Assembly (NCBI RefSeq): GCF_003336205.1
Contig: NZ_QPIE01000002.1
Span: 248,001 to 312,000, forward strand
DNA: 64,000 nt
Direction of reading: 5' to 3'
From: Chryseobacterium lacus
GTDB taxonomy: Bacteria; Bacteroidota; Bacteroidia; Flavobacteriales; Weeksellaceae
Part shown: piece by piece, positions 43,338 to 52,510 of the stretch
How positions within the stretch are numbered: position 1 is the first letter of the stretch
Layout: each line of letters begins with the position of its first letter
Translations under genes and position numbers: made by a program
The notes under the pieces: model-generated
Database searches by the model: none
What the model saw: the letters and a program-made list of their open reading frames with translations, nothing else
What the model was told of the DNA's origin: nothing

Positions 43338-46300
43338 TTATTTTAAAATTCTCTCTAAAACATCAGTTACTTCGTCTACGTTTTTCACATTTTCTTTCCG
43401 CATCATGAGTTGGTTGCCGTCCTTAGAATGTTTTTCTTTTAAAGTTGCTTCCACTGGATTAGACGTCAGATAAGTGATAATATGCCTGAATTTCTCGCTT
43501 GCGTAAAACTTATCCTGCGGATTAGCCGGAAAATATCCCAGAAAAGTCCCGTTCTTTACTACAATTTTCTCAAAACCAATATCGGAAGCAAGCCACTTCA
43601 GCTCCACAGATTTCAGAAGGTTTTGGGCTTCTTGTGGTAAATTTCCAAAACGATCGATCAGTTCACTTTCAAATTTCTGCAATTCGGTTTTGTTCGGAAT
43701 TCCTGCGAGTTTTTGATATAAGGAAAGTCTTTCTTCCGTACTCTGAACATAAGAATCCGGGAGCATCAGTTCCATATCGGTGTCAATATTGACGTCTTTG
43801 GTGGTGTTAATCAATTTCTTACGTTCTTCTTCGTTTTCAAAAAGATTTTCAAAAGTATCGTCATTTTGAAGTTCTTCCAGCGCTTCCTGCATGATTTTCT
43901 GATACGTTTCAAAGCCCATTTCGTTGATGAATCCACTCTGTTCCGCACCCAATAAATCTCCGGCACCACGAATTTCCAGATCTTTCATCGCAATCTGAAA
44001 ACCACTTCCCAAATCTGAAAACTGCTCAATAGCTTCCAAACGTTTCCGCGCATCGGAAGTAATCATATCATACGGCGGCGTAATCAAATAACAAAAAGCT
44101 TTTCGATTGCTTCGTCCCACTCTTCCGCGCATTTGGTGGAGATCCGCCATTCCGAATTTCTGGGCGTCGTTGATGAAAATAGTATTGGCATTCGGCACAT
44201 CCACTCCCGATTCTACAATAGTGGTAGAAACCAAAACATCATATTTCCCTTCCATAAAATCCAGAACATTTTGTTCCAGTTGCTTCCCTTCCATTTGGCC
44301 ATGACCTGTAATTACCCTGGCTTCCGGAACTAATCTTTGAATTAAGCCGGCAATATCTTTCAGATTTTCAATTCTGTTGTTGATGAAAAAGACCTGTCCG
44401 TCACGCTGAATTTCATAAGCCACAGCATCGCGAATAATTTCTTCGTTAAAACCAATTACCTGCGTTTCCACCGGTTGACGATTGGGCGGGGGCGTTTTAA
44501 TAACTGATAAATCCCGTGCTGCCATCAGCGAAAACTGTAAGGTTCTGGGAATGGGAGTTGCGGTAAGCGTCAGCGTATCAATATTACTTTTTAGCGTTTT
44601 AAGTTTATCTTTCACATTCACCCCGAATTTATGCTCTTCATCAATGATCAAAAGTCCCAGATCTTTGAAAGCAATATCTTTTCCCACAAGTTGATGCGTT
44701 CCAATGACGATATCAATTTTCCCATTTTTCAAACCATCTTTAGTTTCAGATTTTTGTTTTGCGGTACGAAAACGGTTCAGATAAGAAATCGTTACCGGGA
44801 AATCCTTCAGTCTTTCCTTGAAACTGCGGTAATGCTGGAATGCCAAAATCGTGGTCGGAACCAAAACAGCGACTTGCTTTCCATCCGTAGCCGCTTTGAA
44901 TGCCGCACGAATCGCTACTTCCGTTTTCCCGAATCCAACATCGCCACAAACCAATCTGTCCATCACAGTTTGGGCTTCCATGTCTTTTTTCACATCCAAA
45001 GTTGCTTTTTCCTGATCGGGCGTGTCTTCGTAAATAAAACTAGCCTCCAGTTCATTCTGAAGATACGAATCGGGCGTGAAAGCAAATCCTTTCGCGGTTT
45101 TTCTTTCTGCATACAGTTTTATCAGATCGAAAGCGATTTGTTTTACCTTGGCTTTTGTTTTTTGTTTTAAAGATTTCCAGGCCGGTGAACCCAATTTGGA
45201 CAGTACGATTTCTCTTCCATCCGGACCATTGTATTTCGATATTTTATGAAGTGAATGAATGGATACATACAGCAAATCCTGATTTTTATACACCAGTTTG
45301 AAACATTCCTGCACTTTTCCGTTATTATTAATCTTCACCAATCCCATGAATTTCCCGATACCATGATCGATATGAGCGATGTAATCTCCTATTTTCAGAG
45401 ACATCAAATCTTTCAGAGTCAACTGTTCAGATTTGGCAAAAGTATTCTTTGCCTGAAACCTTTGGTAACGGTCAAAAATCTGATGATCCGTGTACACCGA
45501 AATCATTAGTTGAGGATCTACAAAACCTTCATGCAGTTCGGACCGAAAGTTTTTAAAATAGACCTCATGATTCAATTCTTCAAGAATACTTTCCAGCCTG
45601 TCTTTTTGTTTTTCTGATGTAAAGGAAATCCATGTATCATAACCTTGGTCTCTTTTGTTTTTTAAATCTTCAGCCAGAAGTTCAAAATTCTTATGAAAAC
45701 CAGGCTGCTGAGTTTGGTTTAAAAGTATTGGAGTTTGAGAATTGCGGAGCGGCTGAGAAGTAAAATCAATCCATTTGAATTTCTGAAGACTTTCAGCGAG
45801 AATTTCTTCCGAAATAAAAAGTTCTTCCCGGGTTTGATGTTTCAGTTCCTTACTTAATTTTTCAAAATTAAGTTCTGCTTTTTCGTAAAATTCACGAATT
45901 TTCTTTTCACCCAAAAAAGCGTTTTTTGAAACAATAAAACTGTCCGTTTTAAACAAATCAAAAAAAGAAACCTTGCCGCCCGAAACCGTGTAATTCATAT
46001 TGGAAACCAGCTCAAATTGCTTTATTTTCTCTTTGGAAAGCTGAGTTTCGATATCAAATGTTTTAATACTTTCCACTTCACTTCCGAAAAAAGTGATACG
46101 ATAAGGCTCTTCGTTGGCGTAGGAAAAAACATCTACAATTCCGCCCCGTACAGAAAATTCTCCTGGTTCCGAAACGAAATCCGCCTGCGTGAAATTATAA
46201 TGCATAAGCAACTCATCCACAAAATCGAAATCCAGGGAATCGCCTACTTTGATGGTGTGAGAAATCGCTTTGAAATCTTCTTTTTTCAAAACTTTTTCAT

Positions 46301-46694
46301 TTAAAGCCGCAAACGGAGCTACAATAACTTTCGGTTTATTCTCAGAATTCAGACGGTTCAAGACTTCGGTTCGCAACACTAAATTGGCATTCTGAACTTT
46401 TTCGATCTGATAAGGTTCGAGATGCGAAGGCGGAAAATACAATACATGTTCTTTCCCCAAAAGCTCTTCCAGTTCCGAAGTTGCGTACAAGCTTTCCTCT
46501 TTATCATCTAGGAGAAAAAGAACAGTTTTCTTTTGAATCAGATACAACTCAGCTACAAAAAGTGACGGCGCAGAACCGGCAAAACCTTTCACAGAAATGC
46601 TGTCACTCGTTTCAAGTTCATGAAAAATCTCTTGTCCGAAATTCTTTTTTAAAAGATAAGGCAACAGCGTATCGCTGATATTTTTTAACTTCAT
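43338..46694 (-). CDS. mfd: Transcription-repair coupling factor Mfd
   Basis: This 1118-residue protein removes stalled RNA polymerase and recruits UvrA. It has the UvrB-like N-terminal part (EPYQIEKVQ), the RNA polymerase-interacting domain (DYIAHIDHGIGKFMGL) and a RecG-like translocase with Walker A GDVGFGKTEVA, DEEH box and TATPIPRTLQFSL. MRGRVGRSNRKAFCYL and the C-terminal TRCF domain follow. Length is near the usual 1100-1150. It is followed by the lipoprotein cluster on the same strand. Confidence 0.97.
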   Translation of the reverse strand: MKLKNISDTLLPYLLKKNFGQEIFHELETSDSISVKGFAGSAPSLFVAELYLIQKKTVLFLLDDKEESLYATSELEELLGKEHVLYFPPSHLEPYQIEKVQNANLVLRTEVLNRLNSENKPKVIVAPFAALNEKVLKKEDFKAISHTIKVGDSLDFDFVDELLMHYNFTQADFVSEPGEFSVRGGIVDVFSYANEEPYRITFFGSEVESIKTFDIETQLSKEKIKQFELVSNMNYTVSGGKVSFFDLFKTDSFIVSKNAFLGEKKIREFYEKAELNFEKLSKELKHQTREELFISEEILAESLQKFKWIDFTSQPLRNSQTPILLNQTQQPGFHKNFELLAEDLKNKRDQGYDTWISFTSEKQKDRLESILEELNHEVYFKNFRSELHEGFVDPQLMISVYTDHQIFDRYQRFQAKNTFAKSEQLTLKDLMSLKIGDYIAHIDHGIGKFMGLVKINNNGKVQECFKLVYKNQDLLYVSIHSLHKISKYNGPDGREIVLSKLGSPAWKSLKQKTKAKVKQIAFDLIKLYAERKTAKGFAFTPDSYLQNELEASFIYEDTPDQEKATLDVKKDMEAQTVMDRLVCGDVGFGKTEVAIRAAFKAATDGKQVAVLVPTTILAFQHYRSFKERLKDFPVTISYLNRFRTAKQKSETKDGLKNGKIDIVIGTHQLVGKDIAFKDLGLLIIDEEHKFGVNVKDKLKTLKSNIDTLTLTATPIPRTLQFSLMAARDLSVIKTPPPNRQPVETQVIGFNEEIIRDAVAYEIQRDGQVFFINNRIENLKDIAGLIQRLVPEARVITGHGQMEGKQLEQNVLDFMEGKYDVLVSTTIVESGVDVPNANTIFINDAQKFGMADLHQMRGRVGRSNRKAFCYLITPPYDMITSDARKRLEAIEQFSDLGSGFQIAMKDLEIRGAGDLLGAEQSGFINEMGFETYQKIMQEALEELQNDDTFENLFENEEERKKLINTTKDVNIDTDMELMLPDSYVQSTEERLSLYQKLAGIPNKTELQKFESELIDRFGNLPQEAQNLLKSVELKWLASDIGFEKIVVKNGTFLGYFPANPQDKFYASEKFRHIITYLTSNPVEATLKEKHSKDGNQLMMRKENVKNVDEVTDVLERILK

Positions 46695-46866
46695 TTGAGA
46701 GTAAATATATAAAAACAGAAATGCGGTTTCAAGTACTTTTGAAACCGTTCTGAATTAAGAATGCAAATTTATACAATTTTTAAGTTTTCGTATATAATAT
46801 CAATTACTGAAGCATAACTGTATATTTTTTGGTATGAGTGACCGATAATAAATAAATATTGACATT

Positions 46867-47262
46867 ATGAAAAAGACAACCCGAATTTTTGCGTTTTTAC
46901 TACTATCATTCTCCATGATTTTATTGACTTCCTGCAACCGTGATGACGATCCTGCTGACAACGACTTTTTTGCCGGAACCTATAACGGTTCTGTCGGTTT
47001 CGTCGAGCCTTCCAGCGGAACCAACATCAGTTCCAATGACGGGAAAGTATTTGTAACGAAAATTGCCAGCGGAACGAAGTATAATTTTTCTTTTTCCAAC
47101 GGAATTCCTGATCTTAACGGTGTTGAGTTCCAGAAACAGGGCGACAACGTATTAATTAATGTTAATTCGTCGGCTACGGCCATTATCAAAATTGACAACA
47201 ACGATCTTGATATATTTTATACCACAGACGGAAAAACATGGACAGCGAACTGCACACGATAA
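46867..47262 (+). CDS. Small lipoprotein, unknown
   Basis: This 131-residue protein has a lipoprotein signal ending ILLTSC (C23) and an acidic linker NRDDDPADND. A small beta-rich domain follows (GTYNGSVGFVEPSSG, FSFSNGIPDLNGVEF) that looks like a lipocalin-type or single-sandwich fold. I do not recognise a family. It is a single gene with a good terminator downstream. Confidence 0.75.
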   Translation: MKKTTRIFAFLLLSFSMILLTSCNRDDDPADNDFFAGTYNGSVGFVEPSSGTNISSNDGKVFVTKIASGTKYNFSFSNGIPDLNGVEFQKQGDNVLINVNSSATAIIKIDNNDLDIFYTTDGKTWTANCTR

Positions 47263-47284
47263 TTTTTTTCTTCATATAGTTCTG

Positions 47285-47321
47285 AAGAACTGTTTCTCAT
47301 TTAGGAACAGTTCTTTTTTTT
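47285..47321 (+). terminator. Terminator of the small lipoprotein gene
   Basis: AAGAACTGTT (47285-47294) and AACAGTTCTT (47306-47315) pair perfectly, with extra inner pairs, and a run of T follows to 47321. Confidence 0.85.
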
Positions 47322-47332
47322 GAAAAGAATCT

Positions 47333-47340
47333 TACATTTG
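47333..47340 (+). promoter_or_regulatory. -7 element of the GH3 gene
   Basis: TACATTTG ends exactly four bases before the ATG at 47345, which points to a leaderless transcript. No good -33 partner is seen. Confidence 0.5.
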
Positions 47341-47344
47341 CCAA

Positions 47345-48844
47345 ATGCTACATTTTATCAAGAAATTTGCTGCAAAAATATGGGCCAAAAAGCACGTCCG
47401 CGAGAGTGAACACTTCAAGCAAAACAGTATTCAGGATCAGGAAAACCTTCTGATTTCTTTGGTGAGAACTGCAGAGAAAACCCTTTTCGGGAGAGTTCAT
47501 CAGTTTGAAAATATTAAAACCATAGCCGATTTTCAGTCTCAGGTACCGGTTTCCGACTATGAAGATTTGAAATCCTACATTGAAAAAATAAAAAAAGGAC
47601 AGGCTGGAATTCTGTGGCCCGGAAGTCCGGAATATTTTGCGAAAACCTCCGGAACGACTTCCGGCACGAAATATATTCCTTTGACAAAAGAAGGAATGGA
47701 TTATCAGGTGAAAGGTGCACAAAGTGCGCTATTTCATTATATCGCGCAAACGAATAATGCAGATTTCGTGAACGGAAAAATGATTTTTCTGCAAGGCAGC
47801 CCTGAACTGGAAGAAATCTATGGCATCAAAACCGGGCGACTTTCAGGAATTGTAGCCCATCACATTCCTAATTATCTTCAGAAAAACAGACTTCCGAGTC
47901 TGAAAACCAACCTTATAGAAGACTGGGAAACCAAAGTTAACGAAATAGTAAAAGAGACGGAAAAGGAAAATATGACGCTCATTTCGGGAATTCCGCCATG
48001 GCTCATCATGTATTTTGAAAAACTGATAGAAAGAAACGGAAAGAAAATCACTGAACTTTTCCCGAACCTTCAGCTGATTGTTACCGGCGGCGTGAACTTC
48101 GAGCCTTACAGGGAAAAGATGAATGAGCTTTTGGGAAAACCCGTGGACACGGTTCAGACCTTTCCTGCTAGTGAAGGATTTTTTGCTTTTCAGGACGATT
48201 ACACCCAAGAAGGGCTGCTGTTACTTACCAATCACGGTATTTTTTATGAATTTATTCCTTTGGAAGATTTTGGAAAACCTGAGGCAAAACGATTAACATT
48301 GAAAGACGTGGAACTTCATAAAGACTATGCGCTGATTCTCACGACGAATTCCGGACTTTGGGCGTATTCCATTGGTGATGTAGTCCGTTTTATTTCAAAA
48401 AAACCACACCGGATTCTGGTTTCGGGGAGAACCAAACATTTTACCTCCGCTTTCGGGGAACACGTCATCGCTTTTGAAATAGAAGAGTCGCTGAAATCTA
48501 CTGTAACAAAATTTCCTGCCCAGATTACGGAATTTCATCTCGCTCCTCAGGTGAATCCTAGCGAAGGATTGCCGTATCATGAATGGTTTGTTGAGTTTGA
48601 AAAGGAACCGGAAAACATGGAGGTTTTCAGGAAAAACCTGGATGATGAAATGCGAAAGCGCAATTCCTATTATGACGATTTAATTTCCGGAAATGTTTTG
48701 CAACCGCTCATCATTACGAAAATTCAAAGAAATTCATTTCAGGAATATGCGAAATCGGAAGGAAAACTGGGCGGACAAAATAAAATTCCGCGACTTGCCA
48801 ATGACCGGAAAATTGCTGATTTTCTGATCCAATTTAAAATATAA
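47345..48844 (+). CDS. GH3-family protein (adenylating acyl-amido synthetase like)
   Basis: This 499-residue protein matches the GH3 family, whose plant members join amino acids to auxin or jasmonate through an acyl-adenylate. The ATP-binding motif SGTTSGTKYIPLT (about 106-118) is intact, as are YGIKTGRLSGI, TFPASEGFFAF and the C-terminal SGRTKHFTSAFGEHV. Bacterial GH3 proteins are widespread in Bacteroidota but their substrates are largely unknown. It is a single gene with its promoter right before the ATG. Confidence 0.9.
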   Translation: MLHFIKKFAAKIWAKKHVRESEHFKQNSIQDQENLLISLVRTAEKTLFGRVHQFENIKTIADFQSQVPVSDYEDLKSYIEKIKKGQAGILWPGSPEYFAKTSGTTSGTKYIPLTKEGMDYQVKGAQSALFHYIAQTNNADFVNGKMIFLQGSPELEEIYGIKTGRLSGIVAHHIPNYLQKNRLPSLKTNLIEDWETKVNEIVKETEKENMTLISGIPPWLIMYFEKLIERNGKKITELFPNLQLIVTGGVNFEPYREKMNELLGKPVDTVQTFPASEGFFAFQDDYTQEGLLLLTNHGIFYEFIPLEDFGKPEAKRLTLKDVELHKDYALILTTNSGLWAYSIGDVVRFISKKPHRILVSGRTKHFTSAFGEHVIAFEIEESLKSTVTKFPAQITEFHLAPQVNPSEGLPYHEWFVEFEKEPENMEVFRKNLDDEMRKRNSYYDDLISGNVLQPLIITKIQRNSFQEYAKSEGKLGGQNKIPRLANDRKIADFLIQFKI

Positions 48845-48886
48845 GTTCCTTTTACACTAAAAATCTGCTTTTCTGAAAAAAATTTA

Positions 48887-48894
48887 TAAATTTG
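48887..48894 (+). promoter_or_regulatory. -7 element before the small lipoprotein gene
   Basis: TAAATTTG lies 16 bases before the ATG at 48911 and matches TAnnTTTG. Confidence 0.45.
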
Positions 48895-48910
48895 AACAAA
48901 CAAAATAGTT

Positions 48911-49282
48911 ATGAGATTATCTTTATCTGCCAAATGCATTCTAATAACAGGCGCATTTCTGTTTTCTTCCTGTGCAACAACTAAGTACTCTTCCGATATG
49001 AAAGAAAATAATTTTGCTAATCTGCGTTCCGGAAGGCCTTATACTTTTAAACTGAAAAACAGTACCGTATCCAAAAAGATGATCTTTTCGAACTTAACGA
49101 AAGACAGTATTATTGGGTATTCAAAATCAGACAATTCCACCAGAATTGCGATTGCAAAAGCCAACGTAACCGAATCCAAAGATCTGAAGAAAGCTACGAT
49201 ACAAACGGCCGCTATTGCGATAGGAGCAGTAGGAGCGGCTGCCATCATCATCAGCAGTAGCAGAGCTACTAAAAACGAATAA
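48911..49282 (+). CDS. Small lipoprotein with C-terminal hydrophobic segment
   Basis: This 123-residue protein has a lipobox ending FLFSSC (C21), a middle part with FKLKNSTVSKKMIFSNLTKDSIIGY, and a hydrophobic Ala/Ile-rich stretch near the end (AAIAIGAVGAAAIIISS). The pattern recalls small bacteriocin-immunity-like or cell-envelope stress lipoproteins, but no family is recognised. It is a single gene with a terminator downstream. Confidence 0.7.
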   Translation: MRLSLSAKCILITGAFLFSSCATTKYSSDMKENNFANLRSGRPYTFKLKNSTVSKKMIFSNLTKDSIIGYSKSDNSTRIAIAKANVTESKDLKKATIQTAAIAIGAVGAAAIIISSSRATKNE

Positions 49283-49554
49283 GCTTTTACATTACTGTTC
49301 AACAAGTGAACAATTTTGATATTTAGTTCCCACCCTAAGCCATTGCTTGCGGTGGGAATTTATTTATGTGAACATTTTCATTTTAATCAGATTCTAGTTC
49401 ATACTTCTGAATGAATGAATGAACACACCGTTTCTTATTCCTATCCTCTACATTGTTAACTTTCGGAAACCTTCATTATTAACGTAAAATTAATTATGAA
49501 GTATTTAAGATGAGATTGCGTGGACCTTATATTTAATAGAATGGCCTGAAATAT
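49283..49554 (+). other. Intergenic region
   Basis: About 270 bases without a gene. Apart from the terminator at 49327-49364 I see nothing I can name; the rest is AT-rich. Confidence 0.6.
49327..49364 (+). terminator. Terminator after the small lipoprotein gene
   Basis: TTCCCACC (49327-49334) and GGTGGGAA (49351-49358) pair perfectly, with an inner AAGC/GCTT stem, and a T-rich tail follows. Confidence 0.75.
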
Positions 49555-49586
49555 TTTGTTTATCTTACTTTTAATATCTACTTTTG
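49555..49586 (+). promoter_or_regulatory. Promoter of the gene at 49607
   Basis: TTTG (49555-49558), a 20-base spacer and TACTTTTG (49579-49586) match the consensus. The ATG follows 20 bases later. Confidence 0.7.
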
Positions 49587-49606
49587 ATAAGATAAATATT
49601 ATTATT

Positions 49607-49981
49607 ATGAAAAAAAATCTCTTTATTTTACTTCTCTGTTTAGGTTTCGTAGCTCATGCGCAAACTTCATTTGATTCGAAAATTAAGGAAAAAACCGCAA
49701 AACTGGATCGCGCTTCCACTGTGGAAGAATACGACATTTTGTTTGCTGAATTTTCCGAACTTGTACGGACGGACCATCCGAACCGTTGGCAGGCTTACTA
49801 TTACGCAGGATTTACTCAATACAAAAAAGCAGAAACCCTGATGAAAGCCAATGACAAAAGCGGTGCTATTGAAGCGAACGGATTGGCTTATAAATATGCC
49901 AATGGAAACGCAGAAAATCTGAAACCTGAAGTGAAAAAACTACTTCAGCAAATTTTAGATCAGAAAAAAAGACTTCAGTAA
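49607..49981 (+). CDS. Small exported helical protein, unknown
   Basis: This 124-residue protein has a signal peptide (MKKNLFILLLCLGFVAHAQ) and a helical mature part with a TPR-like spacing: YDILFAEFSELV, WQAYYYAGFTQYKKAETL, AIEANGLAYKYA. It is probably periplasmic. The frame is open upstream but the promoter and signal peptide fix the ATG at 49607. It precedes the T9SS type B protein by 38 bases and may be cotranscribed. Confidence 0.75.
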   Translation: MKKNLFILLLCLGFVAHAQTSFDSKIKEKTAKLDRASTVEEYDILFAEFSELVRTDHPNRWQAYYYAGFTQYKKAETLMKANDKSGAIEANGLAYKYANGNAENLKPEVKKLLQQILDQKKRLQ

Positions 49982-50019
49982 TTTTTTACTTTTTTACTTA
50001 ATTAATTATCTCTTTTACT

Positions 50020-52350
50020 ATGAAAAAAGTTCTATTTTTCTTATTATTTTTCGCCGTGTTCGCCCAAGGACAGTCAGACTGTATCAGTGCGATTCCAGTT
50101 TGTGGCAATTCGAATATTTCTTATACCCCAACCGGACCAGGAAATATTATTGAAGATCTTGGAGGATGCCTTACAGGAGACGAACATTATTCAGTCTGGT
50201 ATTCCTTTACCATTGCCGATCCCGGAACGCTGACCATGACCATTACGCCTAATGGAAATGCAGATTATGATTGGGCTATATACGGACCGAATGTAACGTG
50301 TGGAAGTTTAGGTGCGCCGATAAGATGTTCCTACGCAAGTACTGCAAGCGGATATTTAACCGGGATGAACACTACTGCTACGGATACCTCCGAAAGTGCA
50401 GGCGGCACGAATGTTGACGGATGGGTACAACAACTTACTGTAACTGCTGGTCAGACTTACTATCTTGTGGTAGATAATTTTTCTCAAAACGCCAACGGTT
50501 TTCAGTTGACCTGGGGTGGCACGTCATCATTGGCTTCACCTTTCAATGATCCTGCAATTCAACCAAATCCTTTTGTAGAACCAGGGCCGGCACAGGACGG
50601 AAACGTTCTAATATGTGTAACGCCTACAGTGTTTGATTTTTCGACACTATCTGCTCAAATAATCAATGGAAACCCGAACTTCTTTGTGAGCTACTACACC
50701 AATACTAATGATGCAATTACAAACACCAATCCTATTGTGTCGCCAATTTCTGTAACTGCGGGTACAACGTATCATTATGCCATTTATTATGTGGATCCTG
50801 CTAACCCAAATAACCCAATCAACAAATGTCGGGAATATGGAACACTGACTTTTGTTTCAGGAGCCATCACGGTTGGCAACCCCACAATATATGCTTGTAA
50901 TAACAACAATGTCGGCATAGGAACTTTTGATATTACCACAGCAACTACTGCAGTTTATGCGGATCCTACCGCAACTGTAGTCTATTATACTACTCTATCA
51001 GATGCACAAAATAATATAAATCCGATCACGAATCTTACCAGTTATGAAACACAGCCTCGCCAAATTTTTGCAAAAGTTACCACAACACAAGGCTGTATCA
51101 ACATCGCAACAGTTACCTTAGCATTATCCCCATTACTTCCTGTAACTAATGCGACTATTAAGGCCTGTCATGACAATAATTCTGGAGTGGCTTATTATGA
51201 TCTTACTACAGCAAATGTGTATTCGGATGCAAATGCTCCAAAAAAGTTTTTCCCAACCCTTACAGATCTTTTGAACGGAACAAATCAAATTACGAATCCG
51301 CAGCTATATATGAGCGCAGAAGGCAATGTGTATGTAGAAATTACCGGAGCACAGGACTGTAAAAATTATGCAACAATTACCTTGGAATTTTATCCTGTTG
51401 TACCAACGCAGGAAGCTACGCTAACGGAATGCTTCCTTCCAGATACACCTCAAAAAGCGGAATTCGATCTTACAACAGCAGTTGTAACCACTCAAATTCC
51501 AAATACGAAAGCCTTCTACTCATCACTTCAAGATGCAATAAACAATACCAATCAGATTGCGAATCCATATGTGTATGAATCCATTGCAACCGCCGTATAC
51601 GCAAGAGTCTACAGTGCAGATGGCTGCTGGAATATTGCAAAAATAAACCTCAACATCACACCACCTAAATATTCAGAAGTTTTAAAAGACAAAATAATCT
51701 GTATTGAAAGCCGCACAACATTGGATGCCGGAGATGGTTTCACTTCTTACTTATGGAGTAATGGCGAAACGACACAATCTATTTCCAATGTCACTGTAGG
51801 AGAATATTGGGTAGATCTTACCAGTGACGGATGTGTTACCAGACAGACGGTAAAAGTAATTGCAGCTGCAAATCCCGTGATTAACGCTATTGATATTACA
51901 AACAATACCATTACCGTTACTGTAAACGGGGGCAGCCAACCGTATCAATATTCTTTGGATAACGTAGTTTGGCAAACTTCAAACGTATTCGAAAATGTGA
52001 AACGAGGCCAGAATACCATTTATGTGAAAGACAGTTACAACTGTACGCCCGTAATGGTAGAAGTAACGGTTCCGAATCTCATCAATGCCATGACTCCGAA
52101 TGATGATGGCATCAATGATGTACTGGATTACTCCGAACTGCATTATAAAAAAGATCTGACGATATCTATTTTTGACCGTTACGGAAACAAAATCCATACA
52201 GCCAATAAGAATAACTTCTATCGTTGGGACGGAAGAACTGGAAATAAGAAAGTTCCAACAGCAACTTATTGGTACACCATTTCATGGACAGAACCTGTTA
52301 CCAACGCCAAGACCCAATATACAGGATGGATTATGGTGAAAAACAGATAA
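50020..52350 (+). CDS. Large secreted protein with T9SS type B sorting domain
   Basis: This 776-residue protein has a signal peptide (MKKVLFFLLFFAVFAQGQ) and an N-terminal beta-sandwich (residues about 20-170, YSVWYSFTIADPGTLTMTI). Several weak repeats of about 90 residues follow (ACNNNNVGIGTFDITTATT, ACHDNNSGVAYYDLTTANV, ECFLPDTPQKAEFDLTTAV). The gliding-motility-associated C-terminal domain ends it (MTPNDDGINDVLDY, FDRYGNKI, GTYWYTISW-like). It is exported by type IX secretion and probably attached to the surface or released. Role beyond that unknown. Confidence 0.9.
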   Translation: MKKVLFFLLFFAVFAQGQSDCISAIPVCGNSNISYTPTGPGNIIEDLGGCLTGDEHYSVWYSFTIADPGTLTMTITPNGNADYDWAIYGPNVTCGSLGAPIRCSYASTASGYLTGMNTTATDTSESAGGTNVDGWVQQLTVTAGQTYYLVVDNFSQNANGFQLTWGGTSSLASPFNDPAIQPNPFVEPGPAQDGNVLICVTPTVFDFSTLSAQIINGNPNFFVSYYTNTNDAITNTNPIVSPISVTAGTTYHYAIYYVDPANPNNPINKCREYGTLTFVSGAITVGNPTIYACNNNNVGIGTFDITTATTAVYADPTATVVYYTTLSDAQNNINPITNLTSYETQPRQIFAKVTTTQGCINIATVTLALSPLLPVTNATIKACHDNNSGVAYYDLTTANVYSDANAPKKFFPTLTDLLNGTNQITNPQLYMSAEGNVYVEITGAQDCKNYATITLEFYPVVPTQEATLTECFLPDTPQKAEFDLTTAVVTTQIPNTKAFYSSLQDAINNTNQIANPYVYESIATAVYARVYSADGCWNIAKINLNITPPKYSEVLKDKIICIESRTTLDAGDGFTSYLWSNGETTQSISNVTVGEYWVDLTSDGCVTRQTVKVIAAANPVINAIDITNNTITVTVNGGSQPYQYSLDNVVWQTSNVFENVKRGQNTIYVKDSYNCTPVMVEVTVPNLINAMTPNDDGINDVLDYSELHYKKDLTISIFDRYGNKIHTANKNNFYRWDGRTGNKKVPTATYWYTISWTEPVTNAKTQYTGWIMVKNR

Positions 52351-52370
52351 TAAAATTTTTATTTCAGAAA

Positions 52371-52405
52371 AAGATCACCTTCGACTTTCCGAAGGTGATT
52401 TTTAT
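52371..52405 (+). terminator. Terminator of the T9SS type B gene
   Basis: ATCACCTTCG (52374-52383) and CGAAGGTGAT (52390-52399) form a perfect 10-bp stem followed by T. Confidence 0.85.
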
Positions 52406-52498
52406 TTATCAACATACTTAGTTTTGATTTACAATCAGTTAACTCAATATTCAAAGCATTGTTAGTTATTCAAATTCGCCATACTTTATAAAAAGAAG

Positions 52499-52506
52499 TA
52501 TCTTTG
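52499..52506 (+). promoter_or_regulatory. dnaB: -7 element of the dnaB promoter
   Basis: TATCTTTG ends exactly four bases before the dnaB ATG, suggesting a leaderless mRNA. A weak TTCG lies 20 bases upstream of it. Confidence 0.55.
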
Positions 52507-52510
52507 CTGC

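Noticed and set aside
44631-45170. Reading frame of 179 codons opposite mfd
   Set aside because: Antisense shadow; Mfd motifs on the other strand are complete.
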